The notes under the pieces are model-generated. The model was not told where the DNA came from, made no database searches, and saw nothing but the letters and a program-made list of their open reading frames with translations. Both the position numbers and the translations under genes were made by a program. A stretch of DNA of 64,000 nt from Gordonia zhaorongruii (lineage in GTDB: Bacteria; Actinomycetota; Actinomycetes; Mycobacteriales; Mycobacteriaceae): positions 2,760,463-2,824,462 of the forward strand of contig NZ_CP041763.1 of assembly GCF_007559005.1 (NCBI RefSeq). The letters are read 5' to 3'. Positions 61,737 to 64,000 of this stretch are shown in pieces. Within the stretch, counting starts at the first letter, position 1, and each line of letters begins with the position of its first letter.

Positions 61737-62506
61737 CCGCGATGAACGACGCGTCGTCCATGTCCCTCGACGAGGCGCTCACCGGCTTCGCCGCGCTGGA
61801 TCGAGTCCTGATCGCGTGCGACTACGACGGCTGCGTATCCCCGATCGTCGCCCGCCCCGAGGACGCCGTGCCGAACCCGCGGTCGGCGGCGGCACTGCGC
61901 GCGGCCTCCGCCCTGCCGGACACCTCCGCGGCCCTGGTTTCCGGACGGGCACGGTCCGACCTGGCCACGCTCTCCGGATTGAGCGATCCGGTGATCCTCG
62001 TCGGCAGCCATGGCGCCGAGTTCGCCGAGGGGTTCGACGAGCCACTGACCGCAGAACAGCAGGCCCGTCTCGATCGGGTCATCTCCGAGTTCCGTGCGAT
62101 CGCCGCTCAGTACCCGGGAACATCGGTGGAGACCAAACCGGCCAGCACCACCTTGCACGTCCGGAATGCGAGCGGCCCGGACGGCGACGCCGCACTGGCC
62201 CTCGCGGCGGCGGGGCCCGCCACGTGGGAAGGCGTGCACGTCACCCTCGGCAAGGCGGTGATCGAACTCGCCGTCATCCAGACCAGCAAGGGCCACGCCC
62301 TGGACCGGCTCCGCGCACAGGTCGGGGCCGACGCGGTCCTGTACCTCGGCGACGACGTCACCGATGAGAAGGCGTTCGCTCACCTCACCGGCCCGCGTGA
62401 CGTGAGTGTGAAGGTGGGCGACGGCGCGACCGCCGCGCGATACCGCGTGCCCGGTACGGACGACGTCGCGACGGTCCTGGAGACCGTCGTCGCTACCCGG
62501 TCTTGA
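61733..62506 (+). CDS. otsB: Trehalose-6-phosphate phosphatase OtsB
   Basis: 257 residues from ATG 61733, overlapping the otsA stop by four bases (ATGA). HAD-superfamily phosphatase: nucleophile Asp30 and acid Asp32 in CDYDGCVSP, motif II SGR (about 67-69), motif III Lys in ASTTLHVRN-region and TLGKAVIEL, and metal-binding GDDVTDE (about 204-210). It releases trehalose from trehalose-6-phosphate. Runs convergently into the SDR gene with a 14-base overlap. Confidence 0.95.
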   Translation: MTAMNDASSMSLDEALTGFAALDRVLIACDYDGCVSPIVARPEDAVPNPRSAAALRAASALPDTSAALVSGRARSDLATLSGLSDPVILVGSHGAEFAEGFDEPLTAEQQARLDRVISEFRAIAAQYPGTSVETKPASTTLHVRNASGPDGDAALALAAAGPATWEGVHVTLGKAVIELAVIQTSKGHALDRLRAQVGADAVLYLGDDVTDEKAFAHLTGPRDVSVKVGDGATAARYRVPGTDDVATVLETVVATRS

Positions 62507-63263
62507 CGTTGCGGCGGGCGTCCGCCTGATCCCGGGGCTTGAGAACTATCTGGTCTAGATTCACGTGCGGCGGGCGCGAGGCCGCGAACGCGATGACCTC
62601 CGCGATGTCGGAGGCCTGCAGCGGGTCCAGGCCCTGGTAGACGGCGTCGGCCTTCTCCGCGTCACCGCCGAAGCGAACGAGCGAGAACTCGGTCTCCACC
62701 ATGCCCGGCAGTACTTCGGTGAGCCGGATCGGTTTGCCGAGGAGCTCGAACCGGAGGGTGCGATGCAGAACGCTCTGCGCGTGCTTGGCCGTCGTGTAAC
62801 CGGCACCGTTGTCGTAGGCTTCGAGCGCCGCGACCGAGGTGACGGTGACGATCAGTCCGTCGCCGGACGCTTCCAGCAGCGGCAGGAGCGCCTTGGTGAC
62901 GCGCAGGGTCCCGATGACGTTGGTCTCCCACATCCACCGCCAGTCCTCGAGGTCGGCGTCGGACACCGGCGCCAGCCCCTTTGCACCGCCCGCGTTGTTC
63001 ACCAGGACGTCGGCACGGTGCAGTGTCGCGACGAAACGCTCCACCGACGCGGCGTCGGTGACGTCGAGATACATGCTCCGGCCGCCGATCTCGGCTGCCA
63101 GCTCATCGGTCCGGTCGGTGCGGCGGGCCCCAAGGACCACCTCGTAGCCGTCCCCGGCCAGCGCCCGGGCCGTCGCCGCTCCGATGCCCGAACTGGCGCC
63201 GGTAACGACCGCGACCTTCCGTTCGGAGCCGGTGTGGGACGGGGACTTTCCTTCAGGACTCAT
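62493..63263 (-). CDS. SDR-family oxidoreductase (Rv0484c-like)
   Basis: 256 residues from ATG 63263; the open frame extends upstream only as antisense of the ROK gene. Cofactor motif TGASSGIG (about 21-28), NNAGG, catalytic Ser in VTSVAALEAY and catalytic YTTAK, as in classical SDR enzymes of the YdfG type (serine/3-hydroxy acid dehydrogenases). Substrate is unknown. Divergent from the ROK regulator by 42 bases; the same pair occurs in Mtb as Rv0484c/Rv0485. Confidence 0.9.
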   Translation of the reverse strand: MSPEGKSPSHTGSERKVAVVTGASSGIGAATARALAGDGYEVVLGARRTDRTDELAAEIGGRSMYLDVTDAASVERFVATLHRADVLVNNAGGAKGLAPVSDADLEDWRWMWETNVIGTLRVTKALLPLLEASGDGLIVTVTSVAALEAYDNGAGYTTAKHAQSVLHRTLRFELLGKPIRLTEVLPGMVETEFSLVRFGGDAEKADAVYQGLDPLQASDIAEVIAFAASRPPHVNLDQIVLKPRDQADARRNVKTG

Positions 63264-63305
63264 GTAACCCACTCTAGGCAAATCCGGGCTGCTATGTTCG
63301 ACGCC

Positions 63306-64000
63306 ATGGGCGGTATCGGTGTTGTTCCGGCGAGGCTTCGCGTCGGCACCGGACCGACGGCCTCGGTACTCCATGCGATCCGCACCAACGGTCCGGCGAC
63401 CCGCGATCAGATCGTCGTCGCCGTCGACCTGTCGCCTGCGACCGTCAATCGGCAGGTGAACGCACTGCTCGAAGCGAAGGTGATCGTCGAGCGAGCCGAT
63501 CTGGTGGATCCGGGTGCCATCGGGCGTCCCAAACTCCCACTCACCGTCGACTGCGATCACTACTGCGTCGCCGGCATGCACATCGGCGCGCGACGGACCG
63601 CCCTCGTGATCGCCGACCTGCGCGGCCGGACCCTCTACTCGCACGCCATCAGGACGCGGGACTTCTCCAGCTCCGACCCGAAGGCGGCGATCGTCCGACT
63701 GTGCGGCCAGCTGAGGGAGCTCGCCGATCGCTTCTCCGGTCGGCGCGTGCTGTGGGGCGGGGCGGCACTCGGCGGGGCCGTCGACGCCGACACCGGAGTC
63801 ATCGACCATCCGATCCTCCACTGGCAGGGACAGCCGTTAGGTGCTGAGCTGGCCGAGGCTCTCGGCGTGCCGGTCTCGGTGTCCGAGCACGTCCAAGCCA
63901 TGGCCGCCGCCGAGCTCATCCTGTCCGGCGCTATGGTGCGCGGCCAGTCCGGACTGTTCTTCTACGCTCGCGAGACGGTCGGCATGGCGATGACGTTCGC
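63306..64000 (+). CDS. ROK-family transcriptional regulator (3' end outside window)
   Basis: Open from ATG 63306 to the window end, 231 complete codons. An N-terminal winged helix (about 15-65, VLHAIRTNGPATRDQI, LSPATVNRQVNALLEAKVIVE) precedes a ROK domain (GRPKLPLTVD, GGAALGGAVDADTGVID, VSEHVQAMAAAELI). It matches the layout of NagC/XylR-type repressors and of Mtb Rv0485. The ATP-binding lobe is present in part; the zinc-binding Cys cluster would be past the end. It probably controls the divergent SDR gene. Confidence 0.9.
   Translation, partial: MGGIGVVPARLRVGTGPTASVLHAIRTNGPATRDQIVVAVDLSPATVNRQVNALLEAKVIVERADLVDPGAIGRPKLPLTVDCDHYCVAGMHIGARRTALVIADLRGRTLYSHAIRTRDFSSSDPKAAIVRLCGQLRELADRFSGRRVLWGGAALGGAVDADTGVIDHPILHWQGQPLGAELAEALGVPVSVSEHVQAMAAAELILSGAMVRGQSGLFFYARETVGMAMTF

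Noticed and set aside
1-64000. CRISPR array, insertion sequence or phage genes
   Set aside because: No regularly spaced repeats, transposase or integrase motifs or phage structural genes were found on either strand.

Overview
The window comes from a high-GC actinobacterium of the mycolic-acid group (order Mycobacteriales). A Gordonia-like genus is plausible, but I cannot fix it from sequence alone. Evidence for the group is gene order shared with Mycobacterium tuberculosis (Mtb) over several blocks (carD-lpqE-radA-disA-Rv3587c-canB-mutY; the complete mce4 steroid-import operon with fadE26-fadE27-fadD17; phoP-phoR-HIT; an SDR/ROK pair like Rv0484c/Rv0485), an Mce system and an MhuD-type heme-degrading enzyme. 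Mtb locus numbers are used only as family labels recalled from memory.

Layout. (1) 1-8031: housekeeping and stress block: CarD (partial), LpqE, RadA, DisA, a membrane protein, beta-carbonic anhydrase, MutY, an alpha/beta hydrolase and MhuD. (2) 8092-25521: steroid block: an Rv0223c-like aldehyde dehydrogenase, two Mce-associated proteins, Mce4F-A, YrbE4B/A, an SDR, a ferredoxin, two acyl-CoA dehydrogenases and an acyl-CoA ligase. Boxes fitting the KstR operator pattern TnnAACnnGTTnnA stand before the aldehyde dehydrogenase (8092), the SDR/mce4 operon (21287) and between the divergent fdxD and fadE26 (two boxes, 21598-21632). The genes together would take up sterols and start side-chain degradation. 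(3) 25547-31545: HIT protein, PhoR, PhoP, a winged-helix protein, a carboxylesterase and a GyrI-like protein.

(4) 31760-57519: the most interesting part, one tightly packed 25.8-kb operon of six genes, all on +, encoding about 8,560 residues. They are a DrmD-like SNF2 helicase, a 1534-residue adenine methyltransferase, a 2136-residue helicase with zinc ribbons, DUF1998 and a nuclease-like tail, a UvrD-type helicase with a RelE/ParE-like N-terminal domain, a 1577-residue protein of no recognised family, and a second helicase-DUF1998 protein of 1563 residues. The parts resemble DISARM (DrmD, methyltransferase) and Druantia (DruE-like fused helicase-DUF1998), but the combination fits neither. 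I interpret it as an anti-phage or anti-plasmid system of the YprA-helicase superfamily, possibly a new type. A block of about 46% GC in the methyltransferase's likely target-recognition region suggests recent specificity exchange.

(5) 57622-64000: a strong hairpin, tRNA-Thr(TGT), a ThrE-type exporter, a TipA-like MerR regulator, a 52-residue small protein, OtsA-OtsB trehalose synthesis, an SDR and a ROK regulator cut by the window end. No CRISPR array, transposase or integrase was found. No gene-free stretch exceeds about 215 bases.
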